Source: Phreatobacter sp. (GTDB lineage Bacteria; Pseudomonadota; Alphaproteobacteria; Rhizobiales; Phreatobacteraceae). From it: a stretch of 64,000 nt of DNA. The DNA is taken from contig NZ_JAUYFA010000075.1 in NCBI RefSeq assembly GCF_030691135.1, positions 1 to 64,000 on the forward strand, written 5' to 3'. Made by a program: the position numbers and the translations under genes. This document shows, in pieces, positions 48,814 through 58,704 of this stretch (its first letter is position 1; every line of letters begins with the position of its first letter). A model generated the notes under the pieces. The model was not told the DNA's origin and ran no database searches. It saw nothing but the letters and a program-made list of their open reading frames with translations.

Positions 48814-49419
48814 ATGCTCGCCGGTCTCTTCTTCTACCTCTTCGCCTCCGTGCTGGTGGCCTCGGCCGTGATGGTCATCGCCGCGCGCAATCCCGTGCAC
48901 TCGGTGCTGTTCCTGATCCTCGCCTTCGTCAACGCCTCCGGGCTCTTCGTCCTGATGGTCGCGGAGTTCCTGGCGATGATCCTGGTGGTGGTCTATGTCG
49001 GCGCCGTCGCGGTGCTCTTCCTCTTCGTCGTCATGATGCTCGATGTCGACTTCGTCGAGCTGCGCCAGGGCTTCCTGCAATATCTGCCGGTGGGGGCGCT
49101 GGTCGGCCTCGTCGTGCTGGCCGAGCTGTTCATGGTGATCGGCGCCTGGACCCTCGGCGGGGTGTCGCCCAAGACGATCACCGCGCCGATCCCGCCCGAC
49201 ATCACCAATGCCGAGGCGCTGGGGCGGGTTCTCTACACCCAGTATGTCTATTTCTTCCAGCTCTCGGGGCTGGTGCTGCTGGTCGCCATGATCGGCGCCA
49301 TCGTGCTGACGCTCAGCCACCGCACCGGCGTGAAGCGGCAGGATCCGGGCGCACAGTCGGCCCGCACGCCGGAGACGGCGATCGAGGTCGTCAAGGTCAA
49401 GACGGGCGAGGGGGTCTGA
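48814..49419 (+). CDS. nuoJ: NADH-quinone oxidoreductase subunit J
   Basis: A 201-residue membrane subunit with five helices. Conserved AARNPVHSVLFLILAFVNASGLFVLM near residues 23-48, and VVYVGAVAVLFLFVVMML containing the pi-bulge helix. 3 bp before nuoK. Confidence 0.97.
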   Translation: MLAGLFFYLFASVLVASAVMVIAARNPVHSVLFLILAFVNASGLFVLMVAEFLAMILVVVYVGAVAVLFLFVVMMLDVDFVELRQGFLQYLPVGALVGLVVLAELFMVIGAWTLGGVSPKTITAPIPPDITNAEALGRVLYTQYVYFFQLSGLVLLVAMIGAIVLTLSHRTGVKRQDPGAQSARTPETAIEVVKVKTGEGV

Positions 49420-49422
49420 ACC

Positions 49423-49734
49423 ATGCTGACCATCGGCCTCTCCCACTACCTCTCCGTCGCGGCCATCCTGTTCACGCTCGGGATGCTCGGCATCTTCCTC
49501 AACCGGAAGAACATCATCGTCATCCTCATGTCGATCGAGCTCATCCTGCTGGCGGTGAACATCAATCTCGTCGCCTTCTCCACCCATATGGGTGACATCG
49601 TCGGCCAGGTCTTCGCGCTCATGGTGCTGACGGTGGCGGCGGCCGAGGCGGCCATCGGGCTCGCCATTCTCGTCGTCTTCTTCCGCAACCGCGGCTCGAT
49701 CGCGGTCGAAGACGTCAACATGATGAAGGGCTGA
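49423..49734 (+). CDS. nuoK: NADH-quinone oxidoreductase subunit K
   Basis: A 103-residue membrane subunit with three helices and two conserved membrane glutamates ([13 protein letters not shown] and [10 protein letters not shown]), which take part in proton translocation. Confidence 0.97.
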   Translation: MLTIGLSHYLSVAAILFTLGMLGIFLNRKNIIVILMSIELILLAVNINLVAFSTHMGDIVGQVFALMVLTVAAAEAAIGLAILVVFFRNRGSIAVEDVNMMKG

Positions 49735-49741
49735 CCGGTCC

Positions 49742-51811
49742 ATGTATCAGGCCATCGTCTTCCTTCCGCTCGTCGGCTTCCTGATCGCCGGCCTGTTCGG
49801 CCGGGCCATCGGGGCGCGCGCTTCGGAGATCGTCACCACGGGCCTTCTCGGCATCGCCGCGCTGCTGTCCTGGGTCGCCTTCTACCAGGTCGGCTACGCC
49901 GGCCAGGGCACCACGGTCGAGCTGTTCCGCTGGATCAGCGCCGGTTCGCTCAACGTGTCGTGGTCGCTGCGCATCGATACGCTCACCGTCGTCATGCTGG
50001 TGGTGGTGAACTCGGTCTCGTTCCTCGTCCACCTCTATTCCATCGGCTACATGCACGAGGATCCGGACCGGCCGCGGTTCTTCGCCTATCTGTCGTTCTT
50101 CACCTTCACCATGCTGGTGCTGGTGACGGCCAACGACCTGCTGCAGATGTTCTTCGGCTGGGAGGGCGTCGGTCTCGCCTCCTATCTGCTGATCGGCTTC
50201 TGGTACAAGAAGCCCTCGGCCAATGCCGCGGCGATGAAGGCCTTCATCGTCAACCGCGTCGGCGATTTCGGCTTCCTGCTCGGCATTTTCGGGCTCTACA
50301 TGCTCACCGGCTCGGTCAGCTTCGAGGCGGTTTTCGGCGCCGCCCAGGGCCTCGCCGGCAAGCCGATGGAGTTCCTCGGCTACCAGGTCGACGCGCTCAC
50401 CGTCGTCTGCCTGCTGCTCTTCATGGGCGCCATGGGCAAGTCGGCGCAGTTCCTGCTGCACACCTGGCTTCCCGACGCGATGGAGGGGCCGACCCCGGTC
50501 TCCGCCCTCATCCATGCGGCGACCATGGTCACCGCCGGCGTCTTCATGGTGGCGCGGCTGTCGCCGGTCTTCGAATATGCGCCGACCGCCCTGCAGGTGG
50601 TGATGTTCTTCGGCGCGACGACGGCCTTCTTCGCCGCCACCGTCGGCCTGGTACAGAACGACATCAAGCGTGTCATCGCCTATTCGACCTGTTCCCAGCT
50701 CGGCTACATGTTCGTGGCGCTCGGGGCAGGGGCCTATTCGGTCGGCGTCTTCCACCTCTTCACCCATGCCTTCTTCAAGGCTCTCCTGTTCCTCGGGGCC
50801 GGCTCCGTCATCCACGCCATGCACCACGAGCAGGACATCCGCCGGATGGGCGGCCTCGCCGGCCATATCAAGTTCACCTATGCGATGATGGTGATCGGCA
50901 CCCTGGCGCTGACCGGCTTCGGCCTGCCGTTCCTGCATATCGGCTTCGCCGGCTATCACTCGAAGGACGCGATCATCGAGGTCGCCTATGCCGCTCACGG
51001 CGCCATGGGGCCCTATGCCTTCTTCATGACGGTCGCCGCGGCGCTGATGACCTCGTTCTATTCCTGGCGCCTGATCTTCATGACCTTCCACGGCAAGCCG
51101 CGCTGGGGCCACGACGACCACGCGCACGCCCCGGCGGAACTTCATGCCCACGGCCATGCCGATCCGCATGTCGCCGCCCACGGCACCCATGACGATCATC
51201 ATGCCGCCCATGGTCACGGCCATGCCCACAAGCCGCACGAGAGCCCGCTGGTCATGCTGATCCCGCTCGGCGCCCTGGCGGTCGGCGCGGTGTTCTCCGG
51301 CTTCGTCTTCGCGAAGAGTTTCCTCTACGGGGACGGCATCAAGTCGTTCTTCCGCGACTCGATCTTCATGCGGCCGGAGAACCACATCATCCACAACTTC
51401 CACGCGGTGCCCGGCTGGGTCCCCTGGACGCCCTTCGTGATGATGGCGATCGGCTTCGCGCTGGCCTGGTACATGTACATCAAGCGGCCGGACGTGCCGG
51501 CACAGCTCGCCCGCGAGCACCGCGGCCTGTACCAGTTCCTGCTCAACAAGTGGTATTTCGACGAGCTCTACGACCGCATCTTCGTGCGGCCGGCGCGCTG
51601 GCTCGGGCGGTTCTTGTGGAAGAAGGGCGACGGCTGGCTGATCGATGGCTTCGGCCCCGACGGCATCGCCGCAAGGGTCGTGGACGTCACCCGCGGCGTC
51701 GTGCGGCTGCAGACCGGCTACCTCTACCACTATGCCTTCGCCATGCTGATCGGGGTCGCGGCGCTCGCCACCTGGTTCATGTTCTCCGGCGGCGTCGCAG
51801 GAGTCCGCTGA
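49742..51811 (+). CDS. nuoL: NADH-quinone oxidoreductase subunit L with a His-rich loop
   Basis: A 689-residue antiporter-like proton-pumping subunit with the long lateral helix. Conserved: [40 protein letters not shown], and a lysine/histidine relay. Between about residues 455 and 500 is a histidine-rich insert ([16 protein letters not shown] and [17 protein letters not shown]), seen in some alphaproteobacterial NuoL proteins and able in principle to bind metal. Stop overlaps the nuoM start (TGATG). Confidence 0.98.
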   Translation: MYQAIVFLPLVGFLIAGLFGRAIGARASEIVTTGLLGIAALLSWVAFYQVGYAGQGTTVELFRWISAGSLNVSWSLRIDTLTVVMLVVVNSVSFLVHLYSIGYMHEDPDRPRFFAYLSFFTFTMLVLVTANDLLQMFFGWEGVGLASYLLIGFWYKKPSANAAAMKAFIVNRVGDFGFLLGIFGLYMLTGSVSFEAVFGAAQGLAGKPMEFLGYQVDALTVVCLLLFMGAMGKSAQFLLHTWLPDAMEGPTPVSALIHAATMVTAGVFMVARLSPVFEYAPTALQVVMFFGATTAFFAATVGLVQNDIKRVIAYSTCSQLGYMFVALGAGAYSVGVFHLFTHAFFKALLFLGAGSVIHAMHHEQDIRRMGGLAGHIKFTYAMMVIGTLALTGFGLPFLHIGFAGYHSKDAIIEVAYAAHGAMGPYAFFMTVAAALMTSFYSWRLIFMTFHGKPRWGHDDHAHAPAELHAHGHADPHVAAHGTHDDHHAAHGHGHAHKPHESPLVMLIPLGALAVGAVFSGFVFAKSFLYGDGIKSFFRDSIFMRPENHIIHNFHAVPGWVPWTPFVMMAIGFALAWYMYIKRPDVPAQLAREHRGLYQFLLNKWYFDELYDRIFVRPARWLGRFLWKKGDGWLIDGFGPDGIAARVVDVTRGVVRLQTGYLYHYAFAMLIGVAALATWFMFSGGVAGVR

Positions 51812-53334
51812 TGTCGAACGCTCCGATCCTTTCGATCATCACCTTCCTGCCGCTGCTCGGCGCCGCGCTGATCCTCCTGGTGCGCGGCGACGACGAGGCG
51901 GCGAAGCGCAACATCCGCATGATCGCGCTGTTCGCCACTCTGGTGACGTTCGGCCTGTCGCTGATCCCGGTCTGGCTGTTCAACCCGGCCACCGCCGAGT
52001 TCCAGTTCGTCGAGCGTGCCGCCTGGCTCGGCGGCGTCATCAGCTACCGCATGGGCGTCGACGGCATTTCGCTGCCGCTGGTCATCCTCACCACCTTCCT
52101 GATGCCCTTCTGCATCCTCGCCTCGTGGGTCTCCATCGACAAGCGGGTGAAGGAATACATGATCGCCTTCCTGGTGCTCGAGACGCTGATGATCGGCGTC
52201 TTCTGCGCCCTCGACATCGTCCTTTTCTACCTGTTCTTCGAGGCCGGCCTGATCCCGATGTTCCTCATCATCGGCATCTGGGGCGGCAAGCGGCGGGTCT
52301 ACGCGGCCTACAAGTTCTTCCTCTACACGCTGCTCGGATCGGTGCTGATGCTCCTCGCCATCATGGCGATGATCTTCGCCGCCGGGACCTCCGACATCGC
52401 CGAGCTGATCAAGACCGGCCCGCAGATCTTCTCGCGCGACATGCAGTTCTGGCTGTGGCTTGCCTTCTTTGCCTCCTTCGCGGTGAAGATGCCGATGTGG
52501 CCGGTTCATACCTGGCTGCCGGACGCCCATGTGGAAGCACCGACGGCGGGCTCGGTGATCCTCGCCGGCGTGCTGCTGAAGATGGGCGGCTACGGCTTCC
52601 TGCGCTTCTCGCTGCCGATGTTCCCGGAGGCGAGCGCCTTCTTCGCGCCCTTCGTCTTCACGCTGTCCGTCATCGCCATCATCTACACCTCGCTCGTGGC
52701 GCTGATGCAGGAGGACATCAAGAAGCTGATCGCCTATTCCTCGGTCGCCCATATGGGCTTCGTGACGATGGGCATCTTCGCCGGCAATGCCGAGGGCATC
52801 CAGGGCGCCGTGTTCCAGATGATCTCCCACGGCATCGTGTCGGGCGCGCTCTTCCTGTGCGTCGGCGTCGTCTATGACCGGATGCACACCCGCGAGATCG
52901 CCGCCTATGGCGGTCTGGTCAACCGCATGCCGATCTATGCGGTGATCTTCATGGTCTTCACCATGGCCAATGTCGGCCTGCCCGGCACGTCGGGCTTCGT
53001 CGGCGAGTTCCTGACGCTGATGGGCACGTTCAAGAGCTCGACGCTCGCCGCCTTCCTCGCCACGACGGGCGTCATCCTGTCGGCCGGCTATGCGCTCTGG
53101 CTCTACCGCCAGGTCGTCTGGGGCGAACTGACCAAGCCGTCGCTCAAGGGCATCGCCGATGTCGACCGCCGCGAACTGACGATCCTCGTCCCACTGGTGG
53201 TGCTGACCATCTTCTTCGGCGTCTATCCGCGCCCGATCCTGGCGACGTCCGAGGTCGCGGTGAACGCGCTGGTGGAATCCTACAAACAGGCGAACGGAGC
53301 GGCCCGCACGGCCGCTGCCGTTCCGCCGCGCTGA
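51811..53334 (+). CDS. nuoM: NADH-quinone oxidoreductase subunit M
   Basis: A 507-residue antiporter-like subunit. Conserved: [57 protein letters not shown] and [14 protein letters not shown]. The ATG at 51811 overlaps nuoL by one base; the stop overlaps nuoN similarly. Translational coupling is likely. Confidence 0.98.
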   Translation: MSNAPILSIITFLPLLGAALILLVRGDDEAAKRNIRMIALFATLVTFGLSLIPVWLFNPATAEFQFVERAAWLGGVISYRMGVDGISLPLVILTTFLMPFCILASWVSIDKRVKEYMIAFLVLETLMIGVFCALDIVLFYLFFEAGLIPMFLIIGIWGGKRRVYAAYKFFLYTLLGSVLMLLAIMAMIFAAGTSDIAELIKTGPQIFSRDMQFWLWLAFFASFAVKMPMWPVHTWLPDAHVEAPTAGSVILAGVLLKMGGYGFLRFSLPMFPEASAFFAPFVFTLSVIAIIYTSLVALMQEDIKKLIAYSSVAHMGFVTMGIFAGNAEGIQGAVFQMISHGIVSGALFLCVGVVYDRMHTREIAAYGGLVNRMPIYAVIFMVFTMANVGLPGTSGFVGEFLTLMGTFKSSTLAAFLATTGVILSAGYALWLYRQVVWGELTKPSLKGIADVDRRELTILVPLVVLTIFFGVYPRPILATSEVAVNALVESYKQANGAARTAAAVPPR

Positions 53335-54782
53335 TGGTGTCGACGATGAACGCTCCTGTCCTCGACCTCGTCCCCATCCTTCCCGAGCTGATCCTGGCGC
53401 TCGGCGCCATGGCGCTGCTGATGTACGGCGTCTTCACCGGCGACCGTTCGGCCCGCACCGTGACCGTCGGCGCCATCGTGCTGCTGGTCGCGGCGGCGGT
53501 GACGGTGATGCTCATCGGCGGAACGCCGCGCAGCGCCTTCAACGGTTCCTTCGTCCTCGACGCCTTCGCGCGGTTCATGAAGGTTCTCGCCTTCCTTGGC
53601 GCGGCGGTGGCGCTCGTCCTGTCGCAGGACTTCCTGCGGCGGGAGCGCATCGAGAAGTTCGAGTTCCCGATCCTCATCCTTCTGTCGACCACCGGCATGG
53701 GCGTGCTGATCTCGGCCGGCGATCTCATCGCGCTCTATATGGGCCTGGAGCTGATGTCGCTGGCGCTCTACGTCATCGCCTCCATCCATCGCGACAATGC
53801 GAAATCGACGGAAGCCGGCCTGAAATATTTCGTCCTCGGCGCCCTGTCGTCGGGCATGCTGCTCTATGGCTGCTCGCTGATCTACGGCTTCACCGGCACG
53901 GTTCAGCTCGCCGGTATCGCCGCTGCCCTGAAGACCGGTCCGATCAGCCTCGGTCTCATCTTCGGCCTCGTGTTCCTGATCGCCGGCATGGCGTTCAAGG
54001 TCTCCGCCGTGCCGTTCCACATGTGGACGCCCGACGTCTATGAGGGCGCGCCCTCGCCGGTGACCGCCTTCTTCGCGGCGGCCCCGAAGGTCGCGGCCAT
54101 CGCCATCTTCGCCCGCGTCCTGGTCACCGGCTTTCCGGCGGCGACGCAGCAGTGGCAGCAGATCGTCGTATTCGTCTCGGTCGGCTCCATGCTGCTCGGC
54201 GCCTTCGCGGCGATCGGCCAGACCAATATCAAGCGTCTGATGGCCTATTCCTCGATCGGCCATATGGGCTTCGCGCTGGTCGGCCTCGCCGCCGGCACGG
54301 CCGCCGGCGTGCAGGGCGTCGCCGCCTATATCGCCATCTACATGATCATGACGCTCGGCACCTTCGCCTGCATCATCGCCATGCGGCGCGGCGACGAGGC
54401 GGTCGAGACCATCGACGATCTGGCGGGACTGTCGCGCACCAATCCGCTAATGGCGGCGGCTCTCGCGGCGCTGCTGTTCTCGCTCGCCGGCATCCCGCCG
54501 CTCGCCGGCTTCTTCGCCAAGTGGTACGTCTTCTCGGCGGCCATCGAGGCCCAGCTCTACACGCTGGCGGTGATCGGCGTTTTGTCGAGCGTCGTCGGGT
54601 GCTACTATTATCTGCGGATCATCAAGCTGATGTATTTCGACGAACCGGCGCCGGCCTTCTCGCCGGTCCGGATCGAGCTGAAGACGGTTCTCGTCGCTTC
54701 GGCGCTGTTCAACACGTTCTTCGTCGTCTATCCGGCCCCTCTCGTCGCCGCGGCCGCCGCCGCGGCGCGGGCGTTGTTCTGA
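53334..54782 (+). CDS. nuoN: NADH-quinone oxidoreductase subunit N
   Basis: A 482-residue antiporter-like subunit, the last of the operon. Conserved: [54 protein letters not shown] and [14 protein letters not shown] second ATG at 53346 is possible. The birA gene follows after 160 bp. Confidence 0.98.
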   Translation: MVSTMNAPVLDLVPILPELILALGAMALLMYGVFTGDRSARTVTVGAIVLLVAAAVTVMLIGGTPRSAFNGSFVLDAFARFMKVLAFLGAAVALVLSQDFLRRERIEKFEFPILILLSTTGMGVLISAGDLIALYMGLELMSLALYVIASIHRDNAKSTEAGLKYFVLGALSSGMLLYGCSLIYGFTGTVQLAGIAAALKTGPISLGLIFGLVFLIAGMAFKVSAVPFHMWTPDVYEGAPSPVTAFFAAAPKVAAIAIFARVLVTGFPAATQQWQQIVVFVSVGSMLLGAFAAIGQTNIKRLMAYSSIGHMGFALVGLAAGTAAGVQGVAAYIAIYMIMTLGTFACIIAMRRGDEAVETIDDLAGLSRTNPLMAAALAALLFSLAGIPPLAGFFAKWYVFSAAIEAQLYTLAVIGVLSSVVGCYYYLRIIKLMYFDEPAPAFSPVRIELKTVLVASALFNTFFVVYPAPLVAAAAAAARALF

Positions 54783-54942
54783 GCCCGGCGGCCGATCCGG
54801 CCTCGCTCCTGCCGCGTTGCAGCACGGCCGGGCTTGTCCCGGCCTTTCGCGGCTTATAGGACTGCCGGCACATGCGGGCGGTCTTGCGGTGGTTTTCTCG
54901 CGGGTGGACCTCCCCGGTCCGTCGTCTCTTGAGCAGGATTTC

Positions 54943-55716
54943 GTGCTGACCCTCTCCGACACCGCCAACGCGGCAGGCTTCCAACTCGTCCATCTCGCCG
55001 AGGTCGGCTCGACCAATGCGGAGGCGCTGGCGCGCGGTGCAGCGGGCGAGACGCGGCCGACCTGGGTGGTGGCGGACCGGCAGACGGCAGGTCGAGGGCG
55101 ATGGGGCCGCTCCTGGGCCGGCTTCGAGGGCAATCTCTTCGCGACGCTCCTGTTGACCGATCCGGCGCCGCCGGCCCGCATCGCCCAGCTCTGCTTCGTC
55201 GGTGCCCTGGCGCTGGACGACGCGCTCCTGACGCTGGCGCCCGATCTGGAAAGCCGGTTCAAGGTGAAGTGGCCGAACGACGCGCTGCTCGACGGAGCCA
55301 AGGTCTCCGGCACGCTGATCGAAGCGACGACGCGTGGTTCCACGACACAGGTCGCCATCGGCATCGGCGTCAATGTCGCCCATCATCCCGACGGCATGCC
55401 CTATCCGACGCAGAGCCTCAGGGCGGCTGGCATCGCCGTCGACCGCGGTGCGGTCTTCTCGGCGCTCAGCCGCTCGATGGTGACGGCGCTCGCCATCTGG
55501 CGGCGCGGCGAGGGCTTCGACGCCATCCGCGCCGGCTGGCTCGCCCGCGCCCACAATCTCGGCGGCCCCATGGTGGCGAAGAACGGCGACAGACGCATCG
55601 AAGGCGTCTTCGTCGGGCTCGACACCGAAGGGCGCCTTCTCCTCGATACCCCGGACGGCCGGGAAATGATCACCGTCGGCGAGGTCGTTCCCGCGCTGGC
55701 CGGCACGGTGCACTGA
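54943..55716 (+). CDS. birA: Biotin-[acetyl-CoA-carboxylase] ligase
   Basis: A 257-residue biotin protein ligase that biotinylates carrier proteins such as the carboxylase subunit earlier in this window. Class I: the catalytic domain has GSTNAEALARG, TAGRGRWGRSW (biotinyl-AMP loop), KWPNDALLDGAKVSG and GIGVNVAHHP; no N-terminal DNA-binding domain, so it is not a repressor. A GTG start (54943) was chosen because upstream in-frame sequence is not conserved. The C-terminal SH3-like domain is complete. Confidence 0.92.
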   Translation: MLTLSDTANAAGFQLVHLAEVGSTNAEALARGAAGETRPTWVVADRQTAGRGRWGRSWAGFEGNLFATLLLTDPAPPARIAQLCFVGALALDDALLTLAPDLESRFKVKWPNDALLDGAKVSGTLIEATTRGSTTQVAIGIGVNVAHHPDGMPYPTQSLRAAGIAVDRGAVFSALSRSMVTALAIWRRGEGFDAIRAGWLARAHNLGGPMVAKNGDRRIEGVFVGLDTEGRLLLDTPDGREMITVGEVVPALAGTVH

Positions 55717-55717
55717 C

Positions 55718-57403
55718 ATGGCAAGACGACCCAATCCAGGAACGGCCGAGGAGCTCGTCTTCTGTCCGCTCGGCGGCGTTGGCGAGATCGGCATGAACTT
55801 CTCGCTTTACGGCTTCGGCTCGCCGGCGAAGAAGGACTGGCTGGCGGTCGACTGCGGGGTCGCCTTTGCCGGTCCCGACCTGCCGGGCATCGACCTGATC
55901 ATGCCGGATCCGCGCTTTCTCCGTGACGAGAAGAAGCGCCTCAGGGCGCTGGTCATCACCCATGCGCACGAGGATCATATCGGCGCCGTCGCCGACCTGT
56001 GGCCGCGCCTCGGCTGCCCGGTCTACCTGACCCCCTTCGCCGCGGCCATGCTGGAATCCAAGCGCCTGTCAGAGCATGGTGCGCCGAAGATTCCAATCCA
56101 CATCATCCAGCCGGGCCAGAAGATAGACGTCGGGCCGTTTTCCTTCGAGATGATCGCGGTGGCGCATTCGATCCCCGAATCGACCTCGCTGGCGATCCGC
56201 ACGCCGCTCGGGCTCGTCATCCACACCGGCGACTGGAAGATCGACCCGACGCCGGTGCTCGGTGCCGTCACCGACGAGGCGCGCTTCAGGGCGCTCGGCG
56301 ACGAGGGCGTCCTCGCCATGATCGGCGATTCCACCAACGCCATCCGCGAGGGCATCTCGCCCTCCGAGCGCGCGGTGGCAAACGAGCTCGAAAAGATCAT
56401 CCGCGCGGCGAAGGGCAGGGTGGCGGTCACCACCTTCGCCTCCAATGCCGGTCGTATCCGCTCGGTGGCGGAGGCGGCGATGCGCTGCGACAGGCAGGTG
56501 GTGCTGGTCGGCCGCGCCATGGATCGCGTCATCGGGATCGCCCGCGAACAGGGCATGCTGGACGGCATTCCGCCCTTCGTCGGCGCCGAATCCTACGGCT
56601 ATCTGCCGCGCGACAAGGTGGTGGCGGTGCTCACCGGCAGCCAGGGCGAACCGCGGGCGGCGCTCGCCCGCATCGCCAACGACGACCACCCCGAGGTGAC
56701 GCTGACCCCGGGCGACACGGTGGTCTTCTCCTCGCGCACCATTCCCGGCAACGAGAAGGCGGTGGGCAACATCATCAACAGCCTCGTCAAGCAGGGCGTG
56801 AAGATCATCACCGACCGCGACGGCCTGGTGCATGTCTCCGGCCATCCGCGGCGCGGCGAGATGGAGCAGATGTACAACTGGGTGCGGCCGAAGATCGCCA
56901 TTCCGGTGCACGGCGAGGCCTATCACATGGCCGAACACGCCGCGCTCGCCCGGCGCATGGGCGTCAAGGACGTCATCCTCGCCAACGACGGCGACGTCAT
57001 CCGCCTCGCTCCCGGTGAGCCGGACGTAGTCGATACCGTGCCGGCGCAGCGCCTCCTGAAGGACGGCTCGCTGCTGATCGAGGAGGCGGCGCGCGTCGTC
57101 CCCGATCGCCGGCGCCTGTCCTTCGCCGGTATCGTCTCCGTCGCCATCGCCCTCGACGACCGCGGCCAGATCGTCGGCGACATCCAGATGGACATGGCCG
57201 GCGTGCCCGAACAGGACGCGATGGGCGTGGATTTCGCCGAGCTTGTCGAGGAAACGGTCATCGACTGCGTCGAGGGACTGCCGAAGGCCCGCCGCCGCGA
57301 TCCCGATGCGGTGGCCGAGAGCGTCACCCGCGCCATCCGCGGCACGCTCAACGGCAAGTGGGGCAAAAAGCCCATGTGCCATGTGCTCGTGGTGACGGTA
57401 TAA
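55718..57403 (+). CDS. rnj: Ribonuclease J
   Basis: A 561-residue metallo-beta-lactamase/beta-CASP nuclease with 5'-3' exo and endonuclease activity in RNA maturation and decay. Motifs: PLGGVGEIGMN, the zinc-binding HAHEDHIGA, HTGDWKIDP, VSGHPRRGEMEQM and IPVHGEAYH. The ATG is 1 bp after the birA stop, so the two are coupled, as in relatives with RNase J next to nuo-birA. Confidence 0.95.
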   Translation: MARRPNPGTAEELVFCPLGGVGEIGMNFSLYGFGSPAKKDWLAVDCGVAFAGPDLPGIDLIMPDPRFLRDEKKRLRALVITHAHEDHIGAVADLWPRLGCPVYLTPFAAAMLESKRLSEHGAPKIPIHIIQPGQKIDVGPFSFEMIAVAHSIPESTSLAIRTPLGLVIHTGDWKIDPTPVLGAVTDEARFRALGDEGVLAMIGDSTNAIREGISPSERAVANELEKIIRAAKGRVAVTTFASNAGRIRSVAEAAMRCDRQVVLVGRAMDRVIGIAREQGMLDGIPPFVGAESYGYLPRDKVVAVLTGSQGEPRAALARIANDDHPEVTLTPGDTVVFSSRTIPGNEKAVGNIINSLVKQGVKIITDRDGLVHVSGHPRRGEMEQMYNWVRPKIAIPVHGEAYHMAEHAALARRMGVKDVILANDGDVIRLAPGEPDVVDTVPAQRLLKDGSLLIEEAARVVPDRRRLSFAGIVSVAIALDDRGQIVGDIQMDMAGVPEQDAMGVDFAELVEETVIDCVEGLPKARRRDPDAVAESVTRAIRGTLNGKWGKKPMCHVLVVTV

Positions 57404-57468
57404 CGAACGGGGAGCGACGCGTGGCGAATGGGAAAAGGGTTGCCGGCCTGTAAGGTCGGTCCCGTTTT

Positions 57469-57496
57469 CGCCACTCGCCACTCGCCACTCGCCACT
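57469..57496. repeat. Heptamer tandem repeat (4 x CGCCACT)
   Basis: Four exact head-to-tail copies of the 7-mer CGCCACT, 18 bp before the start of mce. The sequence TTCGCCAC at the left edge pairs with GTGGCGAA at 57421-57428, making a stem of about 8 bp over a 40-nt loop. Such TGGCGAG-type heptamers are common in rhizobial intergenic DNA. Confidence 0.75.
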
Positions 57497-57513
57497 CCCG
57501 CAAGGAGCGCTTC

Positions 57514-57918
57514 ATGATCGGACGCCTCAACCACGTCGCCATTGCCGTGCGGGACATCGCCAAGGCGAGTGCGCTCTATCGCGACACGCTCGGGGCGAAG
57601 GTGACCGCGCCGGTCGCGCAGCCCGCGCATGGCGTCACGGTGGTCTTCGTCGAACTGCCGAACACCAAGATCGAGTTCCTCGAGCCGCTGGGCGCCGACA
57701 GCCCGATCGCCAAGTTCCTCGACAAGAACCCGGACGGCGGCATCCACCACGTCTGCTATGAGGTGGACGACATCATCGCCGCCCGCGATCATCTAAAAGC
57801 CCAGGGCGCACGTATTCTCGGTAATGGCGAGCCGAAGATCGGCGCCCATGACAAGCCGGTCCTGTTCCTTCACCCGAAGGACTTCAACGGGACGCTGGTG
57901 GAGCTCGAACAGGCATGA
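57514..57918 (+). CDS. mce: Methylmalonyl-CoA epimerase
   Basis: A 134-residue vicinal-oxygen-chelate enzyme that interconverts S and R methylmalonyl-CoA in the propionyl-CoA pathway. Metal-binding residues are seen in LNHVAIAV, GGIHHVCYEV and the C-terminal GTLVELEQ. The ATG gives the canonical MIGRLNHVAIAV start and has CAAGGAG upstream. Its stop overlaps the DUF1467 start by 4 bp. Confidence 0.94.
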   Translation: MIGRLNHVAIAVRDIAKASALYRDTLGAKVTAPVAQPAHGVTVVFVELPNTKIEFLEPLGADSPIAKFLDKNPDGGIHHVCYEVDDIIAARDHLKAQGARILGNGEPKIGAHDKPVLFLHPKDFNGTLVELEQA

Positions 57919-58187
57919 GTATCGCCGCGGCACTCGCCATTTATTTCATCATCTGGTGGCTGGTCCTGTTCGTCGTGCTCCCGTTCGGCGTGCGCTCGCA
58001 GATCGAAGCGGGGCGCGTGGTGCCGGGCAGCGACCCCGGCGCGCCGCAGCGCACGGTGATGCGCAACAAGCTGATCGCCACGTCCTTGGTCGCAGCCGTG
58101 GTGTTCACGCTCTACTATATCAACTTCATCTATGGCTTCTTGACCCTGGACGACATTCCCTTCCTGCCGCACGCCGTCGTCGGCTGA
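57915..58187 (+). CDS. DUF1467 family membrane protein
   Basis: A 90-residue inner-membrane protein with two helices (about residues 8-27 and 56-76) and the polar GVRSQIEAGRVVPGSDPGAPQR segment between, given as residues 25-46. This matches the alphaproteobacterial DUF1467 family, of unknown role, found beside mce and proS in relatives. ATGA overlap with mce. Confidence 0.88.
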   Translation: MSIAAALAIYFIIWWLVLFVVLPFGVRSQIEAGRVVPGSDPGAPQRTVMRNKLIATSLVAAVVFTLYYINFIYGFLTLDDIPFLPHAVVG

Positions 58188-58495
58188 AGGTTTCACGACC
58201 CTGTATGCTGCAGCGCAGCGCAAGGTGGCATACGTATTCTTCCGGACAGGCTATTTTGCACTTTTTTTCGCCACCGGCTGCCCACGTTGGTGACAAAGCT
58301 TTTTATGTCGTCTAACCTCAATTTGCTGCAAGAAAGAGGCCCCTGCGCACGAACGCGGAAAGGCTTCATGGCTCAGGTCTTGGGAGGAAGACCCCCTGTG
58401 ATGCAGGTTCGGAAGAGCCTTCGTCACGGGATATAAAAAGGAGACGGCCGGCGCGATACTCCGCGACGTCGATCTTCACTGGCATGACCTAGAGG
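58188..58495. ncRNA. Candidate structured RNA locus before proS
   Basis: A 308-bp stretch with no clear gene but several neat hairpins: GGTCTT/AAGACC around GGGAGG (58376-58393), CCCTGTGA/TCACGGG (about 58393-58430) and GGTTC/GAGCC around GGAA (58406-58419), followed by a strong terminator. On the minus strand the first loop reads CCTCCC, an anti-Shine-Dalgarno sequence as in known alphaproteobacterial sRNAs. A 58-residue minus-strand frame (58193-58369, MKPFRVRAQG...) also fits here but has no RBS. Strand and nature are open. Confidence 0.35.
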
Positions 58496-58527
58496 AGGCG
58501 GGATCCATGATCCCGCCTTTCCTTTTT
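58496..58527 (+). terminator. Strong rho-independent terminator before proS
   Basis: AGGCGGGATC and GATCCCGCCT form a 10-bp perfect stem with loop CAT, followed by TTCCTTTTT. It ends either the mce-DUF1467 transcript or a small RNA. Confidence 0.85.
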
Positions 58528-58704
58528 GGGGCGGGGCCGAAGCCGGCCGCCGGGCCCCCAGGCCGGGCGCCTTTGACGGCCCGAACGCCGCAAAGCCATG
58601 CGCAGCCGGCCTTTCATCTTGCTTCCGACGGCAAAAGAGGGTCAATTCCGCCTCCCGCGCCCTGCTGCGCGGCCGCCACCGCCACGCCCCTACCGAGGTC
58701 TTCG

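Noticed and set aside
58400-58425. Signal recognition particle RNA
   Set aside because: The GGAA tetraloop is there, but the conserved AGCAG-side internal loop and flanks of SRP RNA are missing.
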